DNA of 64,000 nt from Hyphomonadaceae bacterium (GCA_024743315.1 JANSWU010000001.1:310001-374000); one strand, 5' to 3'. Counted from the stretch's first letter, positions 8,791 to 19,170 are shown. Notes: generated by a model from the letters alone, not told the origin. A program made the numbers and translations.

Positions 8791-9687
8791 CTAGCGCGCC
8801 ATTGGATGGCTGGTTTCCAGCAATTCTGCCAGTTCGTCCGTCAGCACATGCGTATAGATTTGCGTCGTGGCGATATCGGCATGGCCGAGCAGGGTCTGAA
8901 CGCTGCGCAAATCCGCGCCGCCCTGCAACAGGTGGGTCGCATAGGCATGGCGGAGCGCATGGGGGTGCACACGGCTTGGTTCAATTCCAGTATCATTGGC
9001 GAGCCGTTCCAGCATTTGCGCCAATCGGCGGCGAGTCAGGTGACCAGACTTGCCTCGGGATGGAAACACGAAGGCACCGCTGCCCATGCCATATTTGTCA
9101 CCATCGCGAAGGTCCAGCCAATTGCGTAGGGCGAGCAGGGCCGGAGCGCCAAGCGGACATAGTCTTTCCTTGCCGCCTTTGCCGCGAATGATCATGTCGC
9201 GCGTTTCCCACAGGCCGAGCCGACGGCGCGGCAGATCGCCGAGCCGCAGACTGACCAGTTCAGACACGCGCAGCCCAGCCCCGTAGAGCAATTCCAACAA
9301 GCAGGTCAGGCGCGCATCGTCTGCGCAGGCCGAGAGGAGATTGTCGATATCCTGGCGCGACAAGACATCTGGGACATCGCGCTGCACTTTCGGTGCGTCG
9401 AGTTTTGACGTGGGATCGTCCGTGCGGTCGCGCTCTTCAAACAGGAACCGGAAAAAGCGCTTCAGCGAGGACAACTTGCGGGCCTGGGTCGATGCGGCAA
9501 GGCCATCCTTAGCGAGGCTTTGCAGCCAGCCTGACAAGTCTGCTGCGTTGGCCGCGCAAAGATGCCCGCCCAAATAGCCGGAAGCATCCAACAAGTCGCG
9601 GCCATAAGCATCCAGCGTGTGCGGTGACGCCCCGCGTTCAGCAGACATCATTTCAAGGAACGCTTCAATGCGGGCCATGTCGGACAT
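8791..9687 (-). CDS. xerD: Site-specific tyrosine recombinase XerD
   Basis: This 298-aa tyrosine recombinase acts with XerC at dif to resolve chromosome dimers. It has the N-terminal SAM-like core-binding domain (about residues 1-90, with RKLSSLKRFFRFL) and a catalytic domain with all expected residues: Arg140 in GAGLRVSEL, Lys near 170-173 in RGKGGKER, His243 and Arg246 in HPHALRHAYATHL, His269 in LLGHADI, and the nucleophile Tyr278 in QIYTHV. The length and lack of neighbouring mobile DNA indicate the housekeeping XerD and not a phage or integron integrase. Confidence 0.93.
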   Translation of the reverse strand: MSDMARIEAFLEMMSAERGASPHTLDAYGRDLLDASGYLGGHLCAANAADLSGWLQSLAKDGLAASTQARKLSSLKRFFRFLFEERDRTDDPTSKLDAPKVQRDVPDVLSRQDIDNLLSACADDARLTCLLELLYGAGLRVSELVSLRLGDLPRRRLGLWETRDMIIRGKGGKERLCPLGAPALLALRNWLDLRDGDKYGMGSGAFVFPSRGKSGHLTRRRLAQMLERLANDTGIEPSRVHPHALRHAYATHLLQGGADLRSVQTLLGHADIATTQIYTHVLTDELAELLETSHPMAR

Positions 9688-9725
9688 GAGGTCTGATTAC
9701 GTCAGAGACCTTAACGCCAAACAAA

Positions 9726-9755
9726 AAACGGGCGCCCTGAACAGAGCGCCCGTTT
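9726..9755 (-). terminator. Rho-independent terminator of the symporter gene
   Basis: A perfect 10-bp stem (AAACGGGCGC at 9726-9735 paired with GCGCCCGTTT at 9746-9755) with a 10-base loop lies about 20 bp after the symporter stop. On the minus strand it runs into six T residues. It also separates the gene from xerD. Confidence 0.85.
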
Positions 9756-9776
9756 GATTGGGATTGTGTCTCCCGC

Positions 9777-11312
9777 TTATTCCGCAGAAGTCGCGCTCGG
9801 CGGCGCTTGGTAAGGCTTTCCATCTGAGCCAAGCATAATGCTATCCCCATCCTCGGTATCCGGGTCACCATTATTGCGATGGATGGCCAGAACCACGCCA
9901 GACAAGGCAATGACCGCAATCAGGTTCGGCAGCACCATGGAAGCGTTCGCAATATCCCCAAAGCGCCAGATAAAGGTCACGGGGAAAGTCGTACCGACAA
10001 AGATCAGGACCACCCAGAGATAGCGGATCGGATGGGTTGCCCATTCGCCGACAACATATGTCGCCGCCTGTTCGGCATAATACGACCATCCGAGAATTGT
10101 CGTGAACGCGAACAAGGCCAAACAGATGGTCACGAATACGCCGCCAAATCCGCCCGGCAGGGCTTTGTTGAAGGCCTCATTGGTGATCGCTGACGCCGCC
10201 AATCCATCCGCCTGGAAGACATATTGCGTGGTTTCCGCCACGCCCGCGGCGACCAAATCCGGATTGGTGGTCCAGGTGCCCGACACAGACAGGATTACCA
10301 GGGCGGTCATGGTACAAATGATCAGCGTATCGATGAACACGCCAAGCATCGCGATCTCGCCTTGGACGACAGGGTTTTTGGTCTGCGCTGCGGCGTGCGC
10401 GATCGGTGCAGAGCCTTGCCCAGCTTCGTTCGAGAACAGACCGCGCGCCACCCCTTCTCGCACCGCGAACAGGACGCCATATCCAGCCAAGCCGCCGGCC
10501 GCTTCCTGCAGGCCAAAGGCCGATTTGATGATCATCATGAAGGCGGCCGGGACATTCTCGATGTTCAGGATCAGCGCGATGAAAGCGACCACGATATAAA
10601 GCCCCGCCATGACCGGAATGACTTTACCCGCGACGCTACCGATGGACTTGATGCCGCCAATAATGACCGCGAAAGTCAAACCCGCAATGACCAGACCCAC
10701 GGCCCAATTCGGGATCGCAAACCCGGTGAAACGATCGACGTCTGCAACAACCGTTTGGGTGATTGAGTTCGATTGGATCATCCCGCCAGTCACAGCGGCT
10801 GAAAACATACACCCTAGGCAAAACAGGATGCCAAGCCATTTCCAGTTCTTGCCGAGGCCGTTCTTGATATAATACATCGGGCCGCCATTAATGCGGCCAT
10901 ATTCGTCTTTTTCGCGGTATTTGATGGCCAATGAGCTTTCAGCGAAAGCCAGTGCCATGCCGAACAAGGCGGTCACCCACATCCAGAAGATTGCGCCAGG
11001 ACCACCGACGGAAATCGCGGTTGCAACGCCGGCCAGATTGCCGGTCCCAACCTGGCCGGACAGCGCGGTTGAAAGCGCTTGCCAGGGTGTAATCTGATTA
11101 GGATCACCATTGCCTTTTCGGCCTGCCCAGACCTCGGCAATCGCCGGTCCAAGGCGGCGGAGGGGCCGAAATCCAAGCCGGATCATGAGATATAGACCGG
11201 TTCCTAAAAGGAAGACGGCGATCGGGCCAAATGAGAAAATCTGATTCCCGTACCAGCTCCCGCCCCAAAGGAAGTTGCTGATTTCAATGATGAAAGTTTG
11301 GACGGCTTCCAT
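9777..11312 (-). CDS. Alanine/glycine:cation symporter family protein (AGCS)
   Basis: This 511-aa integral membrane protein belongs to the AGCS family, which imports alanine or glycine with Na+ or H+. About 11 hydrophobic segments are visible. Family motifs include GTGNLAGVATAI near residue 90, NGGPMYYIKNGLG near 145, and EGVARGLFSNEAGQGSAPIAHA near 290. GGGGAGG precedes the ATG at 11312 by 4-5 bases, a strong start. It is monocistronic, followed by a clear terminator. The transported amino acid cannot be read from the sequence. Confidence 0.92.
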   Translation of the reverse strand: MEAVQTFIIEISNFLWGGSWYGNQIFSFGPIAVFLLGTGLYLMIRLGFRPLRRLGPAIAEVWAGRKGNGDPNQITPWQALSTALSGQVGTGNLAGVATAISVGGPGAIFWMWVTALFGMALAFAESSLAIKYREKDEYGRINGGPMYYIKNGLGKNWKWLGILFCLGCMFSAAVTGGMIQSNSITQTVVADVDRFTGFAIPNWAVGLVIAGLTFAVIIGGIKSIGSVAGKVIPVMAGLYIVVAFIALILNIENVPAAFMMIIKSAFGLQEAAGGLAGYGVLFAVREGVARGLFSNEAGQGSAPIAHAAAQTKNPVVQGEIAMLGVFIDTLIICTMTALVILSVSGTWTTNPDLVAAGVAETTQYVFQADGLAASAITNEAFNKALPGGFGGVFVTICLALFAFTTILGWSYYAEQAATYVVGEWATHPIRYLWVVLIFVGTTFPVTFIWRFGDIANASMVLPNLIAVIALSGVVLAIHRNNGDPDTEDGDSIMLGSDGKPYQAPPSATSAE

Positions 11313-11366
11313 AATGCCTCCCCGGCAAAGCTATTGTTCCTACTCGGGGATACCCTAGAACAGAAA

Positions 11367-11386
11367 CGGGCGCTGTGAAGCGCCCG
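11367..11386 (-). terminator. Hairpin downstream of the unknown membrane protein gene
   Basis: A perfect 8-bp GC-rich stem (CGGGCGCT at 11367-11374, AGCGCCCG at 11379-11386) with a 4-base loop lies about 40 bp after the stop at 11426. On the minus strand it is followed only by a broken T-run (TTTCTGTT), so it is a weak terminator candidate. Confidence 0.5.
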
Positions 11387-11425
11387 CCTGAAGTTTTTGC
11401 AGATTTGCGAGGTTTTGCGGAAGAT

Positions 11426-12007
11426 CTATCCAACAAAGCCTTCGCCGACGCCAAAGTCGCGCCGCGCCGAAACAATCGTCACCACCACGCCCGCCAGCAC
11501 GTCAAGCAAGGCCATCACGGTCAGGATGAAGAAGACCGAAGTCGCAAAGTTTGGATGCAATAGAAACAGCATCAGGCAAACGATAAAAACAATCATCGAC
11601 AAGGCGTGATTCATAATCGTCGCAGTGCCGGTGCTGGTCGATTTTAGGATTTCCATGAACAGGACCGCAATTGACAGCAGCAACAGCGCATCGCCTTTGG
11701 TCAGCACCCATTCAATCTCGCCGCCAATCATGCCGATGGCAAAGAATTTCTGCCCCAGCACGCCCATGAGTGGAGACGCTTTTTCGCTCAGCACTTGCGT
11801 ACCATGCGTCAAGGTGGTTGGGTCGCCAGAGGTTGTCAGGGCGATCAGGCAATAAATCCCGACAGGGATGATAAAGAGCGGAAACGCGCTCATCACAAGT
11901 CGCATCAGATTTCCCCTTCTACGCGGGCCACGACCATTCTGGCGCTTCGCCCTTTCTTGTTTATCGTCGAGACGGGCTGCCGCAGCGGCCGGAAAGAGCA
12001 CTGACAT
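11426..12007 (-). CDS. Uncharacterised multi-pass membrane protein
   Basis: I do not recognise this 193-aa protein. It has a hydrophilic, Arg-rich N-terminus (about residues 1-35) and four predicted membrane segments (about 36-56, 98-116, 126-147 and 152-172), with the loop motif GGEIEWVLTKGD and the phrase STSTGTATIMNH between segments. The ATG at 12007 is chosen because GAGGAG lies six bases before it; a second ATG at residue 35 is possible, and a longer frame upstream would cross the divergent ATPase gene. It is divergent from the P-loop ATPase at 12062, with about 54 bp between the starts. No transporter or enzyme motif was seen. Confidence 0.7.
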   Translation of the reverse strand: MSVLFPAAAAARLDDKQERAKRQNGRGPRRRGNLMRLVMSAFPLFIIPVGIYCLIALTTSGDPTTLTHGTQVLSEKASPLMGVLGQKFFAIGMIGGEIEWVLTKGDALLLLSIAVLFMEILKSTSTGTATIMNHALSMIVFIVCLMLFLLHPNFATSVFFILTVMALLDVLAGVVVTIVSARRDFGVGEGFVG

Positions 12008-12061
12008 GTCCGTCTCCTCGCCAATCCAGTTAACCGCATTGAGCCTTAATGCAAAGTGAGC

Positions 12062-12604
12062 ATGTGTGCCATGATCGAAATGCCTCCGCCTTATTTCATC
12101 CTGACCGGGCCGCCAGGCGCCGGCAAGACCAGCCTGCTCGAGGTAATGGCAGGGCGAATCTCTATTATTCGCGAAGCGGCCCGTCGCGTCCTGGCCGAAC
12201 AGCGAGCGAGCGGCGGTACCGCCACTGGGGAGCAAGATCCTGCCGGATTCATCAAGGCCATGCTCGATGTGGCGAGAACCGACTATGACCAAGCGAACGG
12301 AGCAACCGTTTTCGACCGCGGCTTGCCGGACCTTTTAGCGTTCTGCGCGCATTACAAATTTGACGATGCAGCGATCAAAAGCGCGCTTGCGCCCCGGCCT
12401 TATCAGGCAACGGTGTTTTTCCTGCCTGCCTGGGAAGAGATTTATGCTCAAGACGAGGAGCGAACACTGGATTTTGCCGGCGCAAATGCGTTTGGTGAAC
12501 TCACCCGCAGGGCTTATCTGGATTCTGGATACGAGCTCATCGATGTACCTAAAATCGACCCGGCCAAGCGTGCCGCCTTCGTCTTGAACAAGATCGGCGC
12601 TTAA
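12062..12604 (+). CDS. P-loop ATPase/kinase-like protein (AAA_28-type)
   Basis: This 180-aa protein has a Walker A motif at the N-terminus (TGPPGAGKTS, about residues 14-23), a FDRGLPDLLAF motif typical of small ATPase/kinase-like proteins of the AAA_28 family, and a C-terminal segment ending in AFVLNKIGA. Such proteins bind ATP or GTP and may phosphorylate a small molecule, but none has a settled function. Starts at 12056 (GTG), 12062 (ATG) and 12071 (ATG) are all possible, and none has a strong ribosome site. Its stop overlaps the stop of the glycosyltransferase on the other strand by four bases. Confidence 0.75.
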   Translation: MCAMIEMPPPYFILTGPPGAGKTSLLEVMAGRISIIREAARRVLAEQRASGGTATGEQDPAGFIKAMLDVARTDYDQANGATVFDRGLPDLLAFCAHYKFDDAAIKSALAPRPYQATVFFLPAWEEIYAQDEERTLDFAGANAFGELTRRAYLDSGYELIDVPKIDPAKRAAFVLNKIGA

Positions 12605-13332
12605 AGCTCGTCGGAGCCGCCTGGATTCCGGCGGCGCCGGATCAACCACATGACGCCGCGCAGATCCGAGAGTGCATCGAGCAAGCGGCCAAAATTGGTA
12701 TATTTTGACTGGCCGGTACCGCGTTCGCGGTGATTGACGTCCATGAATTCGACCGTCAGCCCCTCTGCATTCATCAATGCGGGCATATAACGGTGCATAT
12801 GATCAAAATAAGGGAGCGACAGAAACGCCTCGCGTTTCATCACTTTGATTCCGCAGCCACTATCATCGCAATCATCACGCAGAAGGCGTTTACGGATCGA
12901 ATTGGCAAACCGTGATCCAAACCGTTTCCAGGCGGTGTCCTTGCGGCTGGCGCGGCGCCCCATCACCATGGTCAGGCCTTCCGGCGCATCGGCGCGGGTC
13001 AGGCTGCGATACAGAGCTGGTAAATCGGCCGGATCATTCTGGCCATCGCCATCGAGGGTGCCGACAATCGGCGCGCGCGCATGCTGGATCGCAGTGCGTA
13101 GCGCCCGCGATTGACCCGCATTCTTGCGATGAGCGATCACCCGCAATTCCGGATACTTGGCTTTCAAGCCGGCCAGGACCGCACGCGTATCATCGGTCGA
13201 GGCATCATCCGTGATCACCATCTCATAGGCGCGGCCATTCAGCGCCGCAGCGATTTCGTCGATAAGGTGTTCAGCATTGCCGGATTCATTGTGCATCGGC
13301 ACGCAGACCGAAAATTCAGGCGCTTGGGTCAA
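12601..13332 (-). CDS. Glycosyltransferase family 2 protein (dolichol-phosphate mannosyltransferase-like)
   Basis: This 243-aa GT-A fold enzyme transfers a sugar from a nucleotide donor, probably to a lipid phosphate carrier. It has the N-terminal SVCVPMHNESGN, the donor-binding ITDDASTDDTR and the DxD-containing TLDGDGQNDP (about residues 93-102), followed by the conserved GCGIKVMKRE and a QSKYTNFGR motif near the C-terminus, as in DPM1-like enzymes. No membrane segments follow, so it is a soluble or peripheral form. It starts with TTG at 13332, supported by GGAGGGG six bases before it. Confidence 0.87.
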   Translation of the reverse strand: MTQAPEFSVCVPMHNESGNAEHLIDEIAAALNGRAYEMVITDDASTDDTRAVLAGLKAKYPELRVIAHRKNAGQSRALRTAIQHARAPIVGTLDGDGQNDPADLPALYRSLTRADAPEGLTMVMGRRASRKDTAWKRFGSRFANSIRKRLLRDDCDDSGCGIKVMKREAFLSLPYFDHMHRYMPALMNAEGLTVEFMDVNHRERGTGQSKYTNFGRLLDALSDLRGVMWLIRRRRNPGGSDEL

Positions 13333-13410
13333 GGGCTGCCCCTCCGCAATCGAATAGATCGGCTGCCTTTAGTTGAATTCCAGCGATTGCGAAAGCGGCA
13401 GACTGAGGAC

Positions 13411-15858
13411 ATGACTGCTTTTATGAGCGATCTACCCATCGAACCCCTGCTGCCGGAGATTGCCGCGACCCTAAAGCGCGCGCGGCGCCTGATCCTCGGG
13501 GCGCCACCGGGAGCCGGCAAAACCACACGGGTGCCCCTGGCATTGGCCGGGCTGCTTGATGGGTTCGTGCCCTTGCCGGGCAAGATTATCATGCTTGAGC
13601 CGCGCCGGATCGCGGCGCGCATGGCGGCGCAGCGCATGGCGCAAACAATCGGCGAAAAGCTGGGCCGGCGGATCGGTCTGTCGACGCGAGTTGATCGCCA
13701 GGTCAGCAGCGACACCTTGGTCGAAGTCGTCACGGATGGATTGTTCACCCGTCGCCTGCTCGCGGATCCTGAGCTGACCGGGGTCAGCGCGGTGATCTTT
13801 GATGAGATCCATGAACGTAGTCTCAGCGCCGATCTCGGGCTCGCGCTGGCTCAGGACAGCCAGTCCGCCCTGCGCGAGGATCTTCATTTGCTGGCCATGT
13901 CTGCGACCCTGAACACGTCAGACATGGCCGCCAAACTCAAGGCGCCGGTGATTGAGAGCGAGGGGCGACAATACCCAATCGAGACGCGCTATCTCGGCCG
14001 CACGCAAGATCGCCTCGAAGCCCAAATGGCGCGCGCGATCGAACGGGCTTTGCGGGAAACAGACGGATCTATTCTCGCCTTCCTGCCTGGTGCGGGCGAA
14101 ATCCGGCGGACCGCCGAGCGCCTTTCTGTGAATGACACTGTGACCATCGCCCCGCTGTTTGGGGCGCTCAGCCCGCAGGAACAGGATGCTGCGATCCGGC
14201 CAAGCCCAGCCGGACAGCGTAAAGTCGTGCTCGCCACCGATATTGCCGAAAGTGCGCTGACTATTGATGGCGTCTCAGTCGTTATAGATAGCGGTTATGC
14301 CCGGGTCCCGCGTTATGTGCCGGGCGGGATGTCGACAGAGTTGCAAACCATTCGAGCCGCACGGGCCAATGTCGACCAACGGCGCGGGCGTGCCGGGCGT
14401 CTCGGCCCAGGCATTTGTTACCGGCTGTGGGACGAAGCCGAAACCCGCGGCCTGACCCCGGCACCGGAACCTGAAATCCTCAATGCCGACCTGTCCGGCC
14501 TATTACTGACGCTTGCCGATTGGGGCGAGCGCGATCCGCTGCGGCTTAACTGGCTGACCCCGCCGCCAGCCGGGCGCCTGACGGCCGCCAAAGCGGACCT
14601 GGCCGCCCTTGGCGCGATTGACCCAGCCGGTCAATTGACCGACACCGGCCGGACGATCGCCAAACTGCCTCTGCCGCCGCGCCTGGCAGCTTTGGTCGCG
14701 ACGGCGCAATCCCCGGGCGAAACCGCGCTTGCCGCACACGTGGCAGCCTTGTTGAGCGAGCGCGGCATAGGCGGTCAGAGCACCGATCTCAACGGTCGAC
14801 TGTCTCGGTTTATGACCGATCGCAGTCGCCGCGCCGAAGCCTTGAAACGCCAGGCAAGCAAGTGGGGAAAGGGGGCACGGCCGGATGGCAATCTCGCCGA
14901 CATCCTGGGCCGAGCCTGGCCGGATATGATCGCGCGACGACGATCTGGCAGCACCACACAATTCATTCTCGCCTCAGGGCGCGCCGGGCAACTAGACGAG
15001 ACCTCTGTTTTGGCAAAGTCAGACTGGCTGATCGCCGCGGACATGGTTGGCAGCGCGAGATCTGCCCGCATTACCCTCGGCCTGGCAATCGATGAAGCCG
15101 TGGCGCTCAAACATGGCCGGGTCGAAACGCGCGAAGACGCCGAGTTTGATCCAAAGAATGGCACGTTCAAGGCGCGCCGGGTCAAGGCGATGGGGGCGAT
15201 CGTCTTTTCCGAACAGCCGCTGCCGAAACCGTCTGCAAAGGTCGCGAATGAAGCGTTTCTGGCACATCTCAAGGCGGACGGATTTGAACCGACCGGACTG
15301 GATGAAACTATTCGCGGACTGCTTGCCCGGTTGAATATGCTGCAATCGGTTTTTGGCGAACCATGGCCGAATTGGACCGGCGATGATCTGGCCGCGCGCG
15401 TCGATGACTGGTTGGGACCAGCGCTTAACGCGCAATCGTTCACCATTCCGTCACCTGGCTTGGTGATTGATGCCCTGAAAGCGCAGCTGCCCTGGCCCCT
15501 GCCGCAAGAGCTTGATCAGAAAGCGCCGGGGGCAATTGCTCTGCCATCTGGACGCAAAGCTCGCGTCAACTGGCTTGATGAGCGCGCGCCGATGATCGAA
15601 TGCAAGGCCCAGGAGCTCTATGGCAGCCAGTCTCATCTTCACGTCGCTGACGGGCGAGTGCCGGTGACGCTGCAAATCCTTTCCCCGGGTGGGAAGCCAG
15701 TTGCAACAACTCAAGACCTGCCGGGCTTCTGGCGTGGCGGCTATCACGATATGGCGAAAGATATGCGCGGGCGCTACCCGAAGCATGATTGGCCAGAGAA
15801 GCCTGAACAGGCCCAAGCGCATGCCGGTATGACCAAAGCCCGGCTCGCCAAAGGCTAA
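13411..15858 (+). CDS. hrpB: ATP-dependent helicase HrpB
   Basis: This 815-aa DEAH-box helicase unwinds RNA using ATP; its cellular role is poorly defined. It has Walker [10 protein letters not shown] (about residues 30-38), the DEIH form of motif II (IFDEIHERS), motif III SAT in AMSATLN, motif [10 protein letters not shown], then the helicase-associated domain and the C-terminal HrpB domain ([19 protein letters not shown]). The frame is open 300 bases further upstream, but that stretch lies antisense inside the glycosyltransferase gene, so the ATG at 13411 (or 13423) is used. The length matches the family (about 820 aa). Confidence 0.92.
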   Translation: MTAFMSDLPIEPLLPEIAATLKRARRLILGAPPGAGKTTRVPLALAGLLDGFVPLPGKIIMLEPRRIAARMAAQRMAQTIGEKLGRRIGLSTRVDRQVSSDTLVEVVTDGLFTRRLLADPELTGVSAVIFDEIHERSLSADLGLALAQDSQSALREDLHLLAMSATLNTSDMAAKLKAPVIESEGRQYPIETRYLGRTQDRLEAQMARAIERALRETDGSILAFLPGAGEIRRTAERLSVNDTVTIAPLFGALSPQEQDAAIRPSPAGQRKVVLATDIAESALTIDGVSVVIDSGYARVPRYVPGGMSTELQTIRAARANVDQRRGRAGRLGPGICYRLWDEAETRGLTPAPEPEILNADLSGLLLTLADWGERDPLRLNWLTPPPAGRLTAAKADLAALGAIDPAGQLTDTGRTIAKLPLPPRLAALVATAQSPGETALAAHVAALLSERGIGGQSTDLNGRLSRFMTDRSRRAEALKRQASKWGKGARPDGNLADILGRAWPDMIARRRSGSTTQFILASGRAGQLDETSVLAKSDWLIAADMVGSARSARITLGLAIDEAVALKHGRVETREDAEFDPKNGTFKARRVKAMGAIVFSEQPLPKPSAKVANEAFLAHLKADGFEPTGLDETIRGLLARLNMLQSVFGEPWPNWTGDDLAARVDDWLGPALNAQSFTIPSPGLVIDALKAQLPWPLPQELDQKAPGAIALPSGRKARVNWLDERAPMIECKAQELYGSQSHLHVADGRVPVTLQILSPGGKPVATTQDLPGFWRGGYHDMAKDMRGRYPKHDWPEKPEQAQAHAGMTKARLAKG

Positions 15859-16403
15859 GCGTCGCGCCAGTCTCCACTTGCCAACCCGTCCAGGGTCCAG
15901 TTGGCAATACGATAGCGGATCAGTCGCAAAGTCGGGTGCCCGACGGCTGCCGTCATGCGCCGAACCTGGCGATTGCGGCCCTCCGTGATGGTGACGGAAA
16001 CCCAACTGTCTGGAATTGTTTTACGCACCCGAATGGGATGGGTGCGCGGCCACAAGTCGCGCGGCGGCTCCATCAAAGCCACTTTGGCTGGGGCGGTTCG
16101 ACCGTCTTTCAAACTGACCCCCTGGCGCAGCGCCTGCAGGGCTTGCTCGTCTGGAATGCCCTCGACTTGAGCCCAATACGTCTTTGGCGTTTTATGCTTT
16201 GGATTGCTGATCTGCGCTTGCAGGCGGCCATTGTCGGTCAGAACCAGCAAGCCCTCGCTATCGCGGTCGAGCCGACCCGCCGCATAGACGCCGGGAACCG
16301 CGATAAAGTCCGATAAGGTCTGACGCGATGATGCCTCGGTGCCGCGGTCGGTAAATTGCGACAGCACATTGTGGGGTTTGTTGAACAAGATGGTCCGGGT
16401 CAT
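15855..16403 (-). CDS. rluE: 23S rRNA pseudouridine synthase, RsuA family (RluE-like)
   Basis: This 182-aa enzyme isomerises a uridine of 23S rRNA to pseudouridine; RluE acts on U2457 in E. coli. The catalytic motif is [11 protein letters not shown] (about residues 43-53) with the nucleophile Asp46. The opening [15 protein letters not shown] and the later GRNRQVRRM segment are typical of the RluE/RluF branch. There is no N-terminal S4 domain, as for RluE. The ATG at 16403 gives the family-like N-terminus; the frame extends to a GTG at 16442. Its stop overlaps the hrpB stop by four bases on the other strand. Confidence 0.87.
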   Translation of the reverse strand: MTRTILFNKPHNVLSQFTDRGTEASSRQTLSDFIAVPGVYAAGRLDRDSEGLLVLTDNGRLQAQISNPKHKTPKTYWAQVEGIPDEQALQALRQGVSLKDGRTAPAKVALMEPPRDLWPRTHPIRVRKTIPDSWVSVTITEGRNRQVRRMTAAVGHPTLRLIRYRIANWTLDGLASGDWRDA

Positions 16404-16492
16404 CGCTTCTGCATGTCGATAACCTGCAATAAGGTCCAGCACGAAAAGCTGAGAAACCCTATTATATCAGAGATTAATCGCAATAATTACAC

Positions 16493-16545
16493 CGAACCCG
16501 TACAATTTTTAATCCGTGTTACTCCATATTTTTCGTCCGGGTTCG
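16493..16545. repeat. Spaced inverted repeat upstream of a small membrane protein gene
   Basis: CGAACCCG (16493-16500) and CGGGTTCG (16538-16545) are exact complements separated by 37 AT-rich bases, in the 210-bp gap between rluE and the small protein gene. Possible paired binding sites; chance is not excluded. Confidence 0.3.
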
Positions 16546-16613
16546 TTGCATTCCTGTAAAACTGTGTTAAGCATGCTTTAGTGCAAGTAACCAGCGGAGG
16601 GAGGCGAGTAGAG

Positions 16614-16781
16614 ATGAATACACTTCCTATGCAACATCGAGAACTGAACGATCAAGACAAGTTCAATGGGCCAATCATTGATCGCGAGAAGCTGCGCGAA
16701 GGGACCTATGTCGCCATGCTGACAGCGATTGGCTCAGTCTTCCTCGTGGCCTTGGTCAAAGGCGTTTACCTGATCTTTTAA
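16614..16781 (+). CDS. Small single-pass membrane protein (55 aa), unknown
   Basis: This 55-aa protein has a charged N-terminus (residues 1-30) and one membrane segment (about 31-53, VAMLTAIGSVFLVALVKGVYL) ending right at the C-terminus. GGAGGGAGG lies 10-18 bases before the ATG at 16614, a strong ribosome site, which supports a real gene. A start at 16581 is possible but not needed. It sits 60 bp upstream of miaB on the same strand, so it might be cotranscribed. No family was recognised. Confidence 0.65.
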   Translation: MNTLPMQHRELNDQDKFNGPIIDREKLREGTYVAMLTAIGSVFLVALVKGVYLIF

Positions 16782-16840
16782 GCGTAAAGAACTGAACGCA
16801 GATATGGCCTTTTGACCGGTTTTCGGTCATAAGCCGCGCG

Positions 16841-18220
16841 ATGACGACACCAGCAAATGAAAAGCCCACAAAATCGGTCTTCATAAAGACCTATGGCTGC
16901 CAGATGAATGTCTATGATAGCGAGCGCATGAAAGATGTGCTGGCCCCGATTGGCTATACGCCGGTTGATAGTCCAGATGGCGCTGATCTCGTGGTTTTGA
17001 ACACCTGCCACATTCGCGAAAAAGCGACTGAAAAAGTCTATTCGGAACTCGGCCAGATCAAAAAACTGAAACAGGCCCAAGGCGGCAAGATGACGATTGC
17101 CGTGGCTGGCTGCGTCGCCCAAGCTGAAGGCGCTGAAATCATGCGCCGCCAGCCCGCGGTTGACCTGGTACTCGGCCCTCAAGCCTATCACAAGCTGCCG
17201 GAGATGATCGCTCGGGTCCACCGCTCAACCGGTGAACGGCTGGAAACCGAATTCGAGACCCTGGAAAAATTTGATGCGCTGCCAAAGGCGCGCAAAGCCG
17301 ATGGGCCCACCGCGTTTTTGTCGGTACAGGAAGGCTGCGATAAGTTCTGCACCTTCTGTGTGGTGCCTTATACGCGCGGTGCAGAACTGTCCCGGCCCGT
17401 CGATGACATCACGCTCGAAGCGCGCGGCCTCGCGGCGCAAGGCGTGCGCGAGATCACCCTGCTCGGTCAGAACGTCAACGCGTATCATGGCGCGGCCCCG
17501 ATGATCGATGGAAATGGCGAATGGACGCTCGCACAATTGGTCCGTCATTTGGCCAAGATTGGCGGCTTTGACCGGCTTCGCTACACGACCAGCCACCCGC
17601 GCGATATGGATGATGATCTCATCGCCGCGCATGCCGATACCCCCGAGCTGATGCCGTTCCTGCACCTGCCCGTGCAATCTGGGTCAAACAATATCCTTAA
17701 AGCGATGAATCGCGGCCATACGCGGGAGCACTATCTCGATATTATGCGTCGTATGAAAGAGGCACGGCCAGACATGGCATTGGCCTCAGATTTCATCGTC
17801 GGCTTTCCAGGCGAGAGCGACAAGGATTTTGAACACACGATGGATCTCGTTCGCGAGGTCAATTACGCCATCGCCTATTCTTTCAAATATTCAGAACGCC
17901 CAGGCACGCCCGCCGCCGAAATGTTCGGCCAGGTGCCGGAAGAGGTAAAGAATGAGCGACTGCAAGCCCTGCAGGCATTGCTGCGCGAACAACAGACCGC
18001 GTTCAATGCTTCCAAGATTGGCCAAACGGTGCCGATCCTGGTCACCGGAACCGGCCGCAAGGACGGCCAGATGCATGGGCGTTCCCCCTGGCTGCAAGCG
18101 GTCCATTTTGATGGGGCCTCTGACCTGGTCGGCCAGATCATTGATGTGAAAATCAATGGTGCGACACTCAACTCCCTGTCTGGCGAGCTTGCCGCGCAAT
18201 CGAATGAGGTTGCCGCTTGA
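16841..18220 (+). CDS. miaB: tRNA-2-methylthio-N6-dimethylallyladenosine synthase MiaB
   Basis: This 459-aa radical SAM methylthiotransferase adds the 2-methylthio group to i6A37 of tRNAs. The N-terminal UPF0004 domain carries the auxiliary cluster cysteines Cys20 (TYGCQMN), Cys56 (NTCHIRE) and Cys91 (AGCVAQ). The radical SAM cysteines are Cys166, Cys170 and Cys173 (GCDKFCTFC). A TRAM RNA-binding domain closes the protein (about 385-450). The length is standard. It is the first gene of the conserved string miaB-phoH-ybeY-corC-lnt. No strong ribosome site was seen at the ATG. Confidence 0.96.
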   Translation: MTTPANEKPTKSVFIKTYGCQMNVYDSERMKDVLAPIGYTPVDSPDGADLVVLNTCHIREKATEKVYSELGQIKKLKQAQGGKMTIAVAGCVAQAEGAEIMRRQPAVDLVLGPQAYHKLPEMIARVHRSTGERLETEFETLEKFDALPKARKADGPTAFLSVQEGCDKFCTFCVVPYTRGAELSRPVDDITLEARGLAAQGVREITLLGQNVNAYHGAAPMIDGNGEWTLAQLVRHLAKIGGFDRLRYTTSHPRDMDDDLIAAHADTPELMPFLHLPVQSGSNNILKAMNRGHTREHYLDIMRRMKEARPDMALASDFIVGFPGESDKDFEHTMDLVREVNYAIAYSFKYSERPGTPAAEMFGQVPEEVKNERLQALQALLREQQTAFNASKIGQTVPILVTGTGRKDGQMHGRSPWLQAVHFDGASDLVGQIIDVKINGATLNSLSGELAAQSNEVAA

Positions 18221-19170
18221 GCCAAGTCTGGACCCCTCAGGACGCATCGCTATTGCCAGTGATTTGCGGTCCCAATCATATGAATCTGCTCTATCTGGAG
18301 AATGAGCTTTCGGATGGGGCGCTGAAGGCCGAGAGCCAGGGCGGAGGCATCCGGCTGGAAGGTTCAGCCGAAGCGATTGCTACCGCAGAGCTGGCGCTCA
18401 GCGTGTTCGAAACAGTCCTGTCGCAAAATCCGAATGCCGGGATTGCAGCTCTCGAAGGCGCGCTCGAACAAGCGCGCACGCCGAACCAGCATTATCGCAC
18501 ACTGACTGGTCTGAAAGTTCCGATCAAGCCGCAAACCAGCGCGCAGGCCAAATATCTCGACCTGCTCACCGGCACCAAGAATGACCTTATTTTCGGAGTC
18601 GGTCCGGCCGGCACCGGGAAGACCTTTCTGGCTGTCGCTGCCGGGGCTGCCGCCTTGAAAAACAAAGCCGCCTCGAAACTGATCATCACCCGTCCCGCTG
18701 TTGAAGCTGGCGAAAATCTCGGCTTTCTGCCCGGCGATCTGGAAGAAAAGGTCGAGCCCTATCTGCGCCCCATCTGGGATGCCCTGGATGAGACATTAGG
18801 CGCCGATCAGGCAGGCCGTTTGCGGGAAAAGCGTGTGATTGAAGTGGCCCCGCTCGCGTTTATGCGCGGGCGGACCTTGAAAAACGCCTTCGTCATCATG
18901 GACGAAGCGCAGAACGCCACAGTGGCGCAAATGAAAATGGTTCTGACACGGCTCGGGCGCGACAGCCGCATGGTGGTCACCGGTGATCCCGGTCAGGTCG
19001 ACTTGCCCAAGAATCAGCCATCTGGCCTTGCACATGCCCTGCGAATCTTGCGCGGCGTGGAAGGCGTTGGACGCGTGACCTTCTCAGCCCGTGATGTTCG
19101 CCGTCACGCCTTGGTCAGCCGGATTATTCAGGCCTATGACAAGGACTCCGAGCGCAAACGCGATGATTGA
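18217..19170 (+). CDS. PhoH-like ATPase (YbeZ family)
   Basis: This 317-aa protein is the PhoH/YbeZ ATPase usually encoded next to ybeY and thought to help it in rRNA processing. It has an N-terminal KH-like region (about residues 15-90), Walker A GPAGTGKT (129-136), and Walker [10 protein letters not shown] (about 226-234), followed by the [13 protein letters not shown] motif. The TTG at 18217 overlaps the miaB stop (TTGA) and has GAGG seven bases before it, so translation is probably coupled; an ATG at 18280 would cut the N-terminal region. Confidence 0.92.
   Translation: MSQVWTPQDASLLPVICGPNHMNLLYLENELSDGALKAESQGGGIRLEGSAEAIATAELALSVFETVLSQNPNAGIAALEGALEQARTPNQHYRTLTGLKVPIKPQTSAQAKYLDLLTGTKNDLIFGVGPAGTGKTFLAVAAGAAALKNKAASKLIITRPAVEAGENLGFLPGDLEEKVEPYLRPIWDALDETLGADQAGRLREKRVIEVAPLAFMRGRTLKNAFVIMDEAQNATVAQMKMVLTRLGRDSRMVVTGDPGQVDLPKNQPSGLAHALRILRGVEGVGRVTFSARDVRRHALVSRIIQAYDKDSERKRDD

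Noticed and set aside
7634-8794. 386-aa plus-strand frame opposite the malyl-CoA lyase-type gene
   Set aside because: It lies antisense to a recognisable enzyme and has no known-domain features.
8791-9687. Possible integrase of a mobile element
   Set aside because: The protein matches housekeeping XerD, and no attachment sites, phage genes or insertion sequences are near.
13111-13410. Extra 100 codons upstream of hrpB in the same frame
   Set aside because: They lie antisense inside the glycosyltransferase gene and do not look like HrpB; the ATG at 13411 gives the normal length.
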